From NCBI RefSeq assembly GCF_019710575.1, contig NZ_JAHWFK010000036.1, positions 1 through 64,000 of the forward strand: a DNA stretch of 64,000 nt, written 5' to 3'. A program made the position numbers and the translations under genes. This stretch comes from Paractinoplanes polyasparticus (GTDB lineage Bacteria > Actinomycetota > Actinomycetes > Mycobacteriales > Micromonosporaceae). Positions 42,935-50,872 of the stretch are shown in pieces (position 1 is the stretch's first letter; every line of letters begins with the position of its first letter). Below the pieces are notes generated by a model that saw only the letters and a program-made list of their open reading frames with translations, did no database searches and was not told where the DNA came from.

Positions 42935-44284
42935 ATGGATCGCGCCCTGAGGGTCGCCGTCGTCGGTGCGGGCCCGGCCGGCATCTACGCGGCTGACATT
43001 CTGACCAAGGCGGCCCCGGCCGCCAGCGTTGACATCTTCGACCGGCTTCCCACGCCGTACGGTCTCATCCGGTACGGCGTCGCGCCGGACCACCCCCGCA
43101 TCAAAGAGATCATCACGGCGCTGCACAACGTGCTGGAGGATCCACGTATCCGGTTCATCGGCAACGTCGACTACGGCGTCGACGTCAAGCCCGAGGAACT
43201 CGCCCCGTTCTACGATGCCGTCGTGCTCGCCACCGGCGCCGACAAGGACCGGGATCTCGACATTCCCGGGATCGACCTGCCGGGCAGCTACGGCGCGGCC
43301 GACTTCGTGTCGTGGTACGACGGTCACCCCGACGTACCCCGGGAATGGCCTCTGACCGCGACGAAGGTGGCCGTGCTGGGGGCCGGGAACGTCGCCGTCG
43401 ACGTGGCCCGCATCCTCGCCAAGACGGCCGACGAGCTGCTCGAGACCGAGATCCCGCACAACGTGCACCAGGGGCTGCTGGCCAGCCCGGTGACCGACGT
43501 GCACCTGTTCTCGCGCCGCGGCCCGGGCCAGGTCAAATTCACGCCGATGGAGCTGCGCGAGCTCGACGAGTCGCCCAACGTCGAGGTGATCGTGCACCCC
43601 GAGGGCATGGAGTTCGACGAGGGCAGCCTGGCCGCCATCCGGGCCAGGCGCTCGCTCAAGATGTGCGTCGACGTCCTGCAGAACTGGTGTGCCCGCGACC
43701 CCCGGGACCGCCCGCGCCGGCTGCACCTGCACTTCCTGCAGGCCCCGGCCGAGATCCTGGGCGGCGCCGGCGGCGTGACCGGGCTGCGCACCGAGACGCA
43801 GGAGCTCACCGGCGACGGCACGGTACGTGGCACCGGCGAGTTCACCGACTGGGACGTGCAGGCCGTCTACCGGGCCATCGGCTACCTGAGCCGCCCGATC
43901 GCCGACCTGCCGTTCGACCACGCCACCGGCACGGTCCCGCACGACGCCGGCCGCGTGCTCGACCTCGACGGCGAGCACGTTCCCGGCCTGTACGCGACCG
44001 GCTGGATCAAGCGGGGCCCGGTCGGTCTGATCGGCCACACGAAGAAGGACGCCAACGAGACGATCACCAGCCTGCTGGCCGACGTCGACGCGCTGCCGGC
44101 GGCGGTCCACCGCGACCCGGCGGACGTGCTCGGCCACCTCGACCGGCGCGGTCTCGCGTACACCACGTGGTCCGGCTGGAAGCGCCTCGACGAGCACGAG
44201 GTGGGCCTGGGCAGCCCGCACGGCCGCAAGCGGATCAAGGTCGTCCCGCGCCAGGAGATGATCGACATCAGCAGCGGCCGCTGA
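42935..44284 (+). CDS. fprA: ferredoxin/flavodoxin-NADP+ reductase (FprA type, adrenodoxin-reductase fold)
   Basis: 449 residues. FAD motif 'VAVVGAGPAGIYAADIL' at the N-terminus, 'PTPYGLIRYGVAPDHPRIKEI' and NADP motif 'VAVLGAGNVAVDVARILAK' (~residue 148). The FAD-closing region is 'GLYATGWIKRGPVGLIGHTKKDA'. Transfers electrons between NADPH and ferredoxins, for example toward cytochromes P450 or iron-sulfur cluster enzymes. Monocistronic. Confidence 0.95.
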   Translation: MDRALRVAVVGAGPAGIYAADILTKAAPAASVDIFDRLPTPYGLIRYGVAPDHPRIKEIITALHNVLEDPRIRFIGNVDYGVDVKPEELAPFYDAVVLATGADKDRDLDIPGIDLPGSYGAADFVSWYDGHPDVPREWPLTATKVAVLGAGNVAVDVARILAKTADELLETEIPHNVHQGLLASPVTDVHLFSRRGPGQVKFTPMELRELDESPNVEVIVHPEGMEFDEGSLAAIRARRSLKMCVDVLQNWCARDPRDRPRRLHLHFLQAPAEILGGAGGVTGLRTETQELTGDGTVRGTGEFTDWDVQAVYRAIGYLSRPIADLPFDHATGTVPHDAGRVLDLDGEHVPGLYATGWIKRGPVGLIGHTKKDANETITSLLADVDALPAAVHRDPADVLGHLDRRGLAYTTWSGWKRLDEHEVGLGSPHGRKRIKVVPRQEMIDISSGR

Positions 44285-44434
44285 GAACGGCTCCGGCCTC
44301 GCCGGCCCATCCGGATTGACGGAGGCCTGCGAGGCCGGCTGCAACAATCCTGCAAGCAGCCTTTATTGTCCTACATCGATAATGGTGGGACATTGCTGAC
44401 GGCGGGCGCCGGCGTGGGCTCCCGCCGGCACCCG

Positions 44435-44899
44435 CTAGACGACCGGCCGGGGCTCGAGCACGACGACCACCGCTTCGGTCGACCGCAGGGACGCGTACGC
44501 GTCGAGGTCCTTGTCGAACGTGCGCCAGCGATCCCAGAGCCGCGCCCGTTCCTGCCCCTCGGCCGCCCGCGCGCGCACCGCCCGGCCGCTTCCGCCCAGC
44601 TCGACGGTCGCCTCGGGCGCCTCCCGCAGGTTGAGCCACCAGGCCGGATGCCCCTCGTGCCACCCGTTCATGGACAACAGGACCAGGTCGGACCCGTCCT
44701 CGAAGTACGCGAGAATCACCTGGCGCTCCTGCCCGCTGAGCCGCCCCACGGTCGTCAGCCGCAGCGACCCCCACTTGCCGGGCCGCGGCCGCCTCAGCCC
44801 CAGCCGGCCACCGCTGACCCGCAGGATCGCCCGATGCACGGCCCACGCTGCTCGCTCCACCCATCGGGGCGGAACCCGAACTTTCTTCTCACCCGGCAT
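44435..44899 (-). CDS. F420/deazaflavin-dependent nitroreductase-family protein (DDN-like)
   Basis: 154 residues. Split beta-barrel flavin/F420-binding protein: 'LRLTTVGRLSGQERQVILAYFEDGSDLVLLSMNGWHEGHPAWWLNL', followed by 'EATVELGG' and an acidic-basic C-terminus. This matches the deazaflavin-dependent nitroreductase family of actinobacteria (relatives of mycobacterial Ddn). It probably reduces quinones or other acceptors with F420H2. ATG 44899. Confidence 0.88.
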   Translation of the reverse strand: MPGEKKVRVPPRWVERAAWAVHRAILRVSGGRLGLRRPRPGKWGSLRLTTVGRLSGQERQVILAYFEDGSDLVLLSMNGWHEGHPAWWLNLREAPEATVELGGSGRAVRARAAEGQERARLWDRWRTFDKDLDAYASLRSTEAVVVVLEPRPVV

Positions 44900-45041
44900 A
44901 CCCGACCACGGTAACCGCGGGTCGCAATGTGGCTACCGTGCGCATCGTGACCCGCGTCACCTGAGCGCGCCGATGACTTTTCTTGTCGGTGCCGGTCTGA
45001 GGACATGCCAGGCACGAACACCGAAGCGGAAGGCGACCACG

Positions 45042-45329
45042 ATGAGCTTCCAGGCATACCTCGACAACATCGAGGCGAAGACCGGACTGACCCCTCGCCA
45101 GTTCATGGCACTGGCCCACGAGCGTGGCCTCGACGAGCCGTCGACCAAGGCCGGCCAGATCGTCGAGTGGCTGAAGGAGGACTACAGCCTCGGCCGGGGC
45201 CACGCCATGGCACTCGTCCACGTGATCAAGAACGGCCCCAAGATCGGCGACAAGCACGTCGGCACGTCCGGGTCCCATCGCGACGAGTCGGACACCCTGT
45301 GGCTCGACGGCGTCGACAACCGCCCCTGA
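45042..45329 (+). CDS. DUF4287 domain protein
   Basis: 95 residues from ATG 45042. The family core is 'YLDNIEAKTGLTPRQFMALAHERGL' and 'KAGQIVEWLKEDYSLGRGHAMALVHVIKNG', a small helical domain of unknown function often found alone or fused to DUF5655. Convergent with the glycosidase-like fragment, five bases between stop codons. Confidence 0.88.
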   Translation: MSFQAYLDNIEAKTGLTPRQFMALAHERGLDEPSTKAGQIVEWLKEDYSLGRGHAMALVHVIKNGPKIGDKHVGTSGSHRDESDTLWLDGVDNRP

Positions 45330-45334
45330 GCCGC

Positions 45335-46150
45335 CTAGGAATCGGTCCTCTCGTGGAAGCTGCAACGGGTCACCAGCTGGACTGCGGCCAGGTCGAGCAG
45401 TTGGCCGTCGACGGACAGCAGGCGCTCGCGGGCCTCCGCGGGGAGCGACACCGTCGAGCCGGCGGCCAGGGGCAGCAGGTGCAGCGTCACCTCCGCGCCA
45501 GGGCGCCAGCCGGCGTCGCGCAGGTTGACCGTCCAGGTTGAGCCGTCCCAGAAGCGGTCGGTGGCGGTGCGGCCGTCGATGCGGAGCTCGCCCACGTCGC
45601 CTGCCCAGTCGATGTGCAGGAAGGCGTCGAGGGCGGTGGGTGGGATCGCGATGCGGTAGACGGCCGCCAGCTCGTCGAAGGTCTCGGGGGCGGGGGCCGA
45701 CTGGCGACCGTCGAATTTGCCGTACGAGACCGGGACCGTCGCGCCGGGCGGGCGCACCTGGTCGAAGGTGACGGGCGTCGAGAAGCCCGTGCCGCCGGGG
45801 AGCAACGGCAGTGGCACGAACCTGCCCGCCTCGTACACCCGCACCGAGGGCGTGCCGACGGCCACCGCTTCGACCCGGCCGTCGGCGCTCCAGCGCAACT
45901 CGTCGCCGGAGAGCAGGAGCCGTCGCCGGGAATCGACCCAGACCGAGTCGGCGGCCGACGCCGGCAGCACCAGCAGGTCGAGTCCGGGCAGCCGGACGGG
46001 CTCGAAACCGGGTGTGGCGGCGGCCGTCACACCGTCGACCGAGTACGTGACGTCGATGCCGGCCGAGGCGACGAGCACGAGCGTGGGCGTCTCCCCCGGG
46101 AGCACTGTGAGAGCCGAGGCAGTGGCCCAGTCGAGCCGGACGTGCCCTCA
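45335..46150 (-). pseudogene. C-terminal fragment of a large glycosidase-like (beta-galactosidase-type) protein
   Basis: About 270 codons that look like the beta-sandwich end of a large carbohydrate-active enzyme: 'LPGETPTLVLVASAGIDVTYSVDG', 'LPGLDLLVLPASAADSVWV', 'AFLHIDWAGDVGELRIDGRTATDRFWDGSTWTVNL', 'RERLLSVDGQLLDLAAVQLVTR'. The jelly-roll pattern with 'LHIDWAGD' recalls GH35/GH2 accessory domains. The frame continues upstream of the first possible start ('RLDWATASALTV') straight into DUF899 sequence, so the catalytic domain has been lost. Translation could begin at GTG 46105, giving a 256-residue orphan domain. Family assignment moderate. Confidence 0.65.
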
Positions 46151-46410
46151 CACTGATCGGCGGCGGACCGGCCGGTGTGCCACATGTGGTACGACGCGAA
46201 CAGCTGCGTGCGGCCCTCGAAGACGTCGATCAGTGGAACCGGCCCGTCCACTCCCGTCAACGGCGTGGACGGGTCGACCTCGACCATCGGCAGCCGCCGC
46301 CGCGCCGCGGCGATGGCGTCGCCGTCACGGGTGTGCGCCTTCTCCCGCACCCGGAGCTCGTCGAGCTGCTTCTGCCAGGTTTCGCGATCGGTGATCGGTG
46401 GCGTGGACAA
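46145..46410 (-). pseudogene. DUF899 family protein, N-terminal fragment
   Basis: The first ~88 residues are an unmistakable DUF899 N-terminus: 'ITDRETWQKQLDELRVREKAHTRDGDAIAAARRRLPMVEVD', 'PLIDVFEGRTQLFASYHMWHTGRSAADQCEG'. Immediately after QCEG, where relatives continue CTFYT..., the DNA switches to the glycosidase-like fragment in another frame. DUF899 proteins are thioredoxin-like and normally ~220-250 residues; the Cys region and fold are missing. ATG 46410. Confidence 0.85.
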
Positions 46411-46613
46411 GACTGCCTCCTCGTGTCGGATTCACACCGAGGTCGAAGGAGGCGGCCGGTTTTCGACATACCGGCGCTCGCGCGACCCGGCCGTCTGAGG
46501 CGGACATTGCGTACGGTTGGTGAAAGCGGGTCCGGCGCGCGTGTTTTGCTTGTGGCGGCCGGCCGGGCACCACCGGCTGACCTCCAGCCTCATCCGAGCA
46601 CAGGAGTCGCCGT

Positions 46614-47087
46614 ATGGCCCAATTCACCGTCACCCAGCAGGTGCGTGCGCCGGCCGACTCGGTGTGGGCCGCGATGGTGGACTGGCCTCGGCACGGCGAC
46701 TGGGCGCCGCTGACGGTTGTGCGGGTGACGACATCCCGGCCCGACGGTGTCGGCGCGGAGTTCGTCGCCCGGACGGGGATCGGTCCGCTGGCGTTCGACG
46801 ACCCGATGACGGTGGAGTTGTGGCAGCCGCCGGGTGGGAACGCGCCGGGTGATCGGCCGGGGCGCTGCGACGTGGTCAAGCGGGGCCGGGTGGTGGCCGG
46901 CCGGGCCGGGTTCTCGGTGGTGCCGTTGCCCGGGGGCCGGTGCCGGGTCGAGTGGGACGAGGACGTGACCGTGACTCCTCACCGGGTCACCCGATTCGCC
47001 GGGCCGTTGCTGTCTTTCGCCGGCCGGATCGGCTTCGGCGCGACCCTGCGAGCGATGGCACGGGACGTGGAGCGTCAATTCCGCTGA
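46614..47087 (+). CDS. SRPBCC-family (START/polyketide-cyclase-like) protein
   Basis: 157 residues. 'TVTQQVRAPADSVWAAMVDWPRHGDWAPL' is a typical SRPBCC start, followed by the cavity-forming strands ('AEFVARTGIGPLAF', 'PMTVELWQPP', 'CRVEWDEDVTV') and a C-terminal helix ('LRAMARDVERQF'). Binds a hydrophobic ligand; substrate unknown. Unlike the broken paralogue at 6.2-6.4 kb it is complete. GGAGTC before the ATG is a weak ribosome site. Confidence 0.88.
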   Translation: MAQFTVTQQVRAPADSVWAAMVDWPRHGDWAPLTVVRVTTSRPDGVGAEFVARTGIGPLAFDDPMTVELWQPPGGNAPGDRPGRCDVVKRGRVVAGRAGFSVVPLPGGRCRVEWDEDVTVTPHRVTRFAGPLLSFAGRIGFGATLRAMARDVERQFR

Positions 47088-47105
47088 CGAAGCCGGAACA
47101 AGCGG

Positions 47106-47176
47106 ATGGCCGACGGCGGCAACGGGCCCGTTCGCAGGTCGAGCAGACGGGTAGCTGTAGGACCGCCGTCGGCCAT
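47106..47176. repeat. 14-bp perfect inverted repeat between convergent genes
   Basis: ATGGCCGACGGCGG (47106-47119) and its exact complement (47163-47176) enclose 43 nt. The loop itself contains a CGGGCCCG palindrome. The structure lies between the convergent SRPBCC and SDR genes. It may act as a bidirectional terminator, or be a small structured RNA or a miniature repeat. Confidence 0.75.
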
Positions 47177-47186
47177 AGACGCGTTA

Positions 47187-47897
47187 TCAGCTGAACAGGG
47201 CGGCGGGGATGTCAGCGTAGAAGAGGGCGGGATCGCGGGAGAGAGACGCCTTGACGTTGGCGGTGGGAGCGTCGGCGATCACTTCGAGCTTGCCCGCCTC
47301 CAAACCGTCCAGAGCCTGGGCGATCACTTCGCTGGGCGGAAGCTTGGGAATGTCGTAGGCGGCCATCATGTCGGTGTCGGCAATCGCCAGCGCCAGGGCG
47401 GTGACCTGAGTCTTCTGGTCCGCCAACTCGAGCCTGATGCCGTTGGTGAGGGACCATTCCGCGGCCTTGGAGGCGGCGTAGCCGTTGCTGCTGGGGGCGA
47501 AGGCGTACCAGCTCAACGCCGAGATGACGTTGAGGACGGCGCCACCGGCCAGCCGGGGGGCGAAGGCGCGGATGACGTTGAGCGTGCCCCAGAAGTTGGT
47601 GTCGAACTCGCGGCGGATGTTGTCCGTCGACGGGCCCAGGAGCGGGGCGTCCGTGGAGATGCCGGCGTTGTTGATCAGGATGTCGAGCTCGCCCACCTCG
47701 GCTGCCGCAGCCTCGATGGACGCCGCGTCGGTGATGTCCAGCCGCAGGGGCACAACGCCCGGGATGTCGATGCGCTCGGGGTTGCGAGCTGTGGCGTAGA
47801 CGGTGGTGGCGCCGCGGGCGACGAGGGCCTCGGCGAAGGCCTTGCCGAGGCCGCGGTTGGCGCCGGTCACGAGAGCTTTTGAGCCGTTGATCTGCAT
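47187..47897 (-). CDS. short-chain dehydrogenase/reductase
   Basis: 236 residues, classical SDR. Cofactor motif 'ALVTGANRGLGKAFAEAL', 'DILINNAGIS' and the active-site 'YAASKAAEWSLTNG' (Tyr-x3-Lys). The catalytic Ser lies in 'ISALSWYAF'. NAD(P)-dependent oxidation/reduction of an unknown alcohol or carbonyl. The gene is divergent from a MerR regulator across a near-palindromic site, the common MerR-SDR pairing in actinobacteria. Confidence 0.92.
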   Translation of the reverse strand: MQINGSKALVTGANRGLGKAFAEALVARGATTVYATARNPERIDIPGVVPLRLDITDAASIEAAAAEVGELDILINNAGISTDAPLLGPSTDNIRREFDTNFWGTLNVIRAFAPRLAGGAVLNVISALSWYAFAPSSNGYAASKAAEWSLTNGIRLELADQKTQVTALALAIADTDMMAAYDIPKLPPSEVIAQALDGLEAGKLEVIADAPTANVKASLSRDPALFYADIPAALFS

Positions 47898-47913
47898 GCC
47901 GCTACGCTAAAAC

Positions 47914-47929
47914 CTAACGTTGACGTCAG
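47914..47929. promoter_or_regulatory. probable MerR operator between SDR and merR
   Basis: CTAACGTTGACGTCAG is an imperfect 16-bp palindrome (12 of 16 positions symmetric) in the short gap between divergent genes, containing a TTGACG -35-like box. This layout is usual for redox- or drug-responsive MerR pairs. Confidence 0.55.
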
Positions 47930-47955
47930 AAGCAAGTATTGCGAGGTTGGTCACT

Positions 47956-48318
47956 GTGCGGATCGGGGACCTGGCGACCAGAACACGGGTGAGTGTGCGG
48001 GCGCTGCGGTACTACGAGGAGCAGGGTCTGCTGGCTCCGACACGAAGTGGAAGCGGGCAGCGACACTATGCGGACGCGGCGGTCAACCGGGTGCGGCTCA
48101 TTCAGCAGTTGTACGGCGCGGGGCTGTCCAGCAAGACAATTGCGGAGCTCATGCCGTGCGTGGACGCCAAGGTGAGCACGCCGGAGTCGCGGGCACGGCT
48201 GGCCGCGGAGCGGGACCGGATCAACGCCCAGATCGCCGAGCTGACCCTGGCCCGGGACAGGCTCAACGACATCATCGACGTGACGTCGGGACCGAACCCG
48301 CAGTGCGACTACGTATGA
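47956..48318 (+). CDS. MerR-family transcriptional regulator
   Basis: 120 residues from GTG 47956. 'VRIGDLATRTRVSVRALRYYEEQGLLAPTRSGSGQRHY' is the MerR winged helix, followed by 'NRVRLIQQLYGAGLSSKTIAELMPCVD' and a dimerisation helix ending 'GPNPQCDYV'. It belongs to the short redox-type MerR group. Likely activates the divergent SDR gene. An in-frame upstream start would overlap the operator, so I reject it. Confidence 0.9.
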   Translation: MRIGDLATRTRVSVRALRYYEEQGLLAPTRSGSGQRHYADAAVNRVRLIQQLYGAGLSSKTIAELMPCVDAKVSTPESRARLAAERDRINAQIAELTLARDRLNDIIDVTSGPNPQCDYV

Positions 48319-48418
48319 GCGTGAGCCCGCGCTGCCCTGCGCGGCGATCTGCCCCACCGAACACACACCAACCGCTGCCCGGTGCGGCATGATGGGGTTT
48401 TCCCCTGGTCCGGGTGGG

Positions 48419-48491
48419 CAAGTATGCCGCCGGAGGCACTGCGCGGCTTGCCCGCCGTGCCTCCACAGTGTCGATACTCACGGCATACTTG
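48419..48491. promoter_or_regulatory. nested inverted repeats upstream of ndh
   Basis: Outer arms CAAGTATGCCG (48419-48429) and CGGCATACTTG (48481-48491) are perfectly complementary. Inside them lies a second perfect 8-bp pair GGAGGCAC/GTGCCTCC (48432-48439, 48457-48464) and a short GC-rich tip. The structure ends 52 bp before the ndh start. It could be a structured 5' leader, an operator or a terminator for the upstream merR gene (lacking a U tract). I recognise no known riboswitch. Confidence 0.7.
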
Positions 48492-48543
48492 GCCTGGTCA
48501 GGGTGCTCTACTTAATGAGACACCGAGCACCGAGGGAGTGGTA

Positions 48544-49980
48544 ATGCAGCGGCATCGGGTGGCAGTGATCGGCGCCGGCTTCGGGGGTCTGTTCGCGATC
48601 AGGGCGCTGCGCAACGCACCGGTCGACATCACACTCATCAACGGCACGGCGTACCACCTGTTCCAGCCTCTGCTCTATCAGGTGGCCACCGGCGTTCTGT
48701 CCGAGGGCGAGATCGCCCCGCCCATTCGTGAGGTGCTCAAGCGGCAGGACAACGTCGACGTCAAGCTCGGCTGGGCTCAGCACGTCGACACGGAGAAGAA
48801 GGTCGTCTCCGTGCACGGGCCGAGCATCGACTACACGGTCGAGTACGACACCCTGATCGTCGCCGCGGGCGCCTCGCAGTCGTACTTCGGCAACGACAAG
48901 TTCAGCGAGTACGCGCCCGGCATGAAGAGCATCGACGACGCTCTCGAGCTGCGGGCCCGCATCTTCGGCGCGTTCGAGATCGCCGACCTGCAGACCGATC
49001 CCGCGGCGCAGGAGCGCTGGCTCACCTTCGTGGTGGTCGGCGCCGGCCCGACCGGGGTCGAGATGGCCGGCCAGATCGCCGAGCTCGCCCACCGCAATCT
49101 GCCGGGGCAGTACAAGCACATCGACCCCCGCAAGGCGCGCATCATCCTGGTCGACGCGGTCGGGGCGGTGCTCAACACCTTCGGCGACCACCTCTCCACC
49201 CGGGCCCTGCGCCAGCTGCACCTGATGGGCGTCGAGGTCGAGCTCAACACCAAGGTGGTCGACGTCGACCTGACCGGCATCGAGGTCGAGAGCGAGCGCG
49301 GTCACCAGCGCATCCCCTCGATGACGAAGGTGTGGGCGGCCGGCGTCCAGGCTCCGGCGCTGGCCCGGCACGTGGCCGAGGCCGCCGGCGCCGAGACCGA
49401 CCGGGCGGGCCGCATCATGGTCAACCCCGACCTCACGGTCCCCGGTCACCCCGAGATCTTCGCGCTGGGCGACATGATGAACCTGGCCGGCCCCGACGGG
49501 CGTCCGCTGCCGGGTGTGGCCCAGGTCGCGATCCAGGGCGGCAAGTACGCGGCCGACGTCATCGAGCGCCGGCTGCGCCGCAAGCCCGAGCCGAAGCCGT
49601 TCAAGTACTTCGACAAGGGCAGCATGGCCACGATCTCGCGGTTCTCCGCGGTGGCCAGCGTCGGCAGGTTCCGGCTGTCCGGCTTCTTCGCCTGGGTGAT
49701 GTGGCTGGTCGTGCACGTCTTCTACCTGGTCGGCTTCAAGAACAGGTTCACGACGGTGGTGCACTGGGCGGTCAGTTTCCTGGGCCGCGGCCGTTCCGAG
49801 CGGGTCGCGACCGAGCAGCAGGCCTTCGCCCGGCGGGCCATGAAGGAGTACGGCGACCCCTACCAGCTCGTACGTGCGGCTGAGGAGGCCGAGGCGCTCA
49901 AGGCGGCCGGCCCGGTGCCCACCGGCAAGCACCCGTCCGAACCGACGACGTACGCCGAGAAGGCAACCGCCGGGAAATAA
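48544..49980 (+). CDS. ndh: type II NADH dehydrogenase (NDH-2)
   Basis: 478 residues. Non-proton-pumping NADH:quinone oxidoreductase on the cytoplasmic membrane face. FAD motif 'VAVIGAGFGGLFAIRAL', NADH motif 'FVVVGAGPTGVEMAGQIAELA', 'LYQVATGVLSEGEIAPPIRE', 'GDMMNLAGPDGRPLPGVAQVAIQGGKYAADVI' and a C-terminal membrane-binding segment ('FFAWVMWLVVHVFYLVGFKNRF'). ATG 48544 has GAGGGAG upstream. Convergent, by 4 bp, with the STAS/HATPase gene. Confidence 0.95.
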   Translation: MQRHRVAVIGAGFGGLFAIRALRNAPVDITLINGTAYHLFQPLLYQVATGVLSEGEIAPPIREVLKRQDNVDVKLGWAQHVDTEKKVVSVHGPSIDYTVEYDTLIVAAGASQSYFGNDKFSEYAPGMKSIDDALELRARIFGAFEIADLQTDPAAQERWLTFVVVGAGPTGVEMAGQIAELAHRNLPGQYKHIDPRKARIILVDAVGAVLNTFGDHLSTRALRQLHLMGVEVELNTKVVDVDLTGIEVESERGHQRIPSMTKVWAAGVQAPALARHVAEAAGAETDRAGRIMVNPDLTVPGHPEIFALGDMMNLAGPDGRPLPGVAQVAIQGGKYAADVIERRLRRKPEPKPFKYFDKGSMATISRFSAVASVGRFRLSGFFAWVMWLVVHVFYLVGFKNRFTTVVHWAVSFLGRGRSERVATEQQAFARRAMKEYGDPYQLVRAAEEAEALKAAGPVPTGKHPSEPTTYAEKATAGK

Positions 49981-49984
49981 CGAC

Positions 49985-50806
49985 TCAGCGGGGGTGAACG
50001 GTCGCCCAGACCATCTTGCCCTCGCGGGTCGGCAACGCGCCCCACGCCGTCGCGACCGCCTGAACGATGCGCAGCCCCTGGCCACGCATCTCCCACAGGT
50101 GGCCCGGCGGCTGCCGCGTCTGGTCGATCAACTGGGGCAGGCGCGGGTCGCCGTCGCAGACCGTCAGGTGGACGCCGACGCCCCGGCGTATCACGAACAC
50201 ACCGATCGGTGTGCGCGCGTGCTCCACCGCGTTGCCGGCCAGTTCGCTCATGACCTGGCGGGCGGGATACAGCACCTCGGGCAGGTTCCACACCCCGCAC
50301 GCGTCGGTGACCAGGTTGCGGGCCAGCGCCGGGGCGTCCGGGTGCGGCGGCAACGAGAGGCGCAGCCGGTCGGCGACGGGCCCGCCGGCCGCGACCGCCG
50401 CTGTCGCCCCGGCCAGATCGCTGAAGAGCGGCAGGAAGTACGACGCCCCCATCCGCACGAGCCGCGCGTTGAGCGCTGCCCGCGGCGGGAGGCAGGCCGC
50501 CACCCGGACCGGCGGCTCCATCGCGGCCGCCACCCGCGACACGGTCAGCCAGGTCGACGCGCCCGCCGCGTGCCGGTCGTCGAGCTCGCACAGGTCGAGG
50601 ATGAGCGCCGCCGGGTGTTGGCCCAGCGCCTTGCGGACGGCCACGAAGGTGTCCCGGCGTAAGCCGATCCCCCAGACCCCGCACACGGTGACGACCGTGA
50701 CGGCGGTGTCCGTGTCCGCGGTGACGAGCACGCTGCCGAAGTCGCGGGAAGCATGGCGGCCGGACACGTGGCGCGATCCCATGCCCGGCCAACGAGAAGT
50801 CTCCAT
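49985..50806 (-). CDS. STAS-HATPase fusion, probable anti-sigma-type regulator
   Basis: 273 residues with two modules. Residues ~20-135 have STAS/anti-anti-sigma character ('TVVTVCGVWGIGLRRDTFVAVRKAL ... LILDLCELDDRHAAGAS'), without the usual phosphorylatable DSSG. Residues ~160-273 are an RsbW-type histidine-kinase-like ATPase: N box 'QVMSELAGNAVEHARTPIGV', G1-like 'LTVCDGDPRLPQ', G2 'EMRGQGLRIVQAVATAWG'. A switch protein for an alternative sigma factor is likely; the partner is not in view. Lies 66 bp after the helicase gene on the same strand. Confidence 0.8.
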   Translation of the reverse strand: METSRWPGMGSRHVSGRHASRDFGSVLVTADTDTAVTVVTVCGVWGIGLRRDTFVAVRKALGQHPAALILDLCELDDRHAAGASTWLTVSRVAAAMEPPVRVAACLPPRAALNARLVRMGASYFLPLFSDLAGATAAVAAGGPVADRLRLSLPPHPDAPALARNLVTDACGVWNLPEVLYPARQVMSELAGNAVEHARTPIGVFVIRRGVGVHLTVCDGDPRLPQLIDQTRQPPGHLWEMRGQGLRIVQAVATAWGALPTREGKMVWATVHPR

Positions 50807-50872
50807 GAGCGGCCACGGCTACCCACCGAAGAGATCACCATGCGCGAATATCGGCGATTCACCCTTAAGTGC

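Noticed and set aside
44889-46151. Minus-strand frame of ~420 codons over the DUF4287 and glycosidase-like region
   Set aside because: Overlaps supported coding in other frames; Arg/Pro-rich with no motif.
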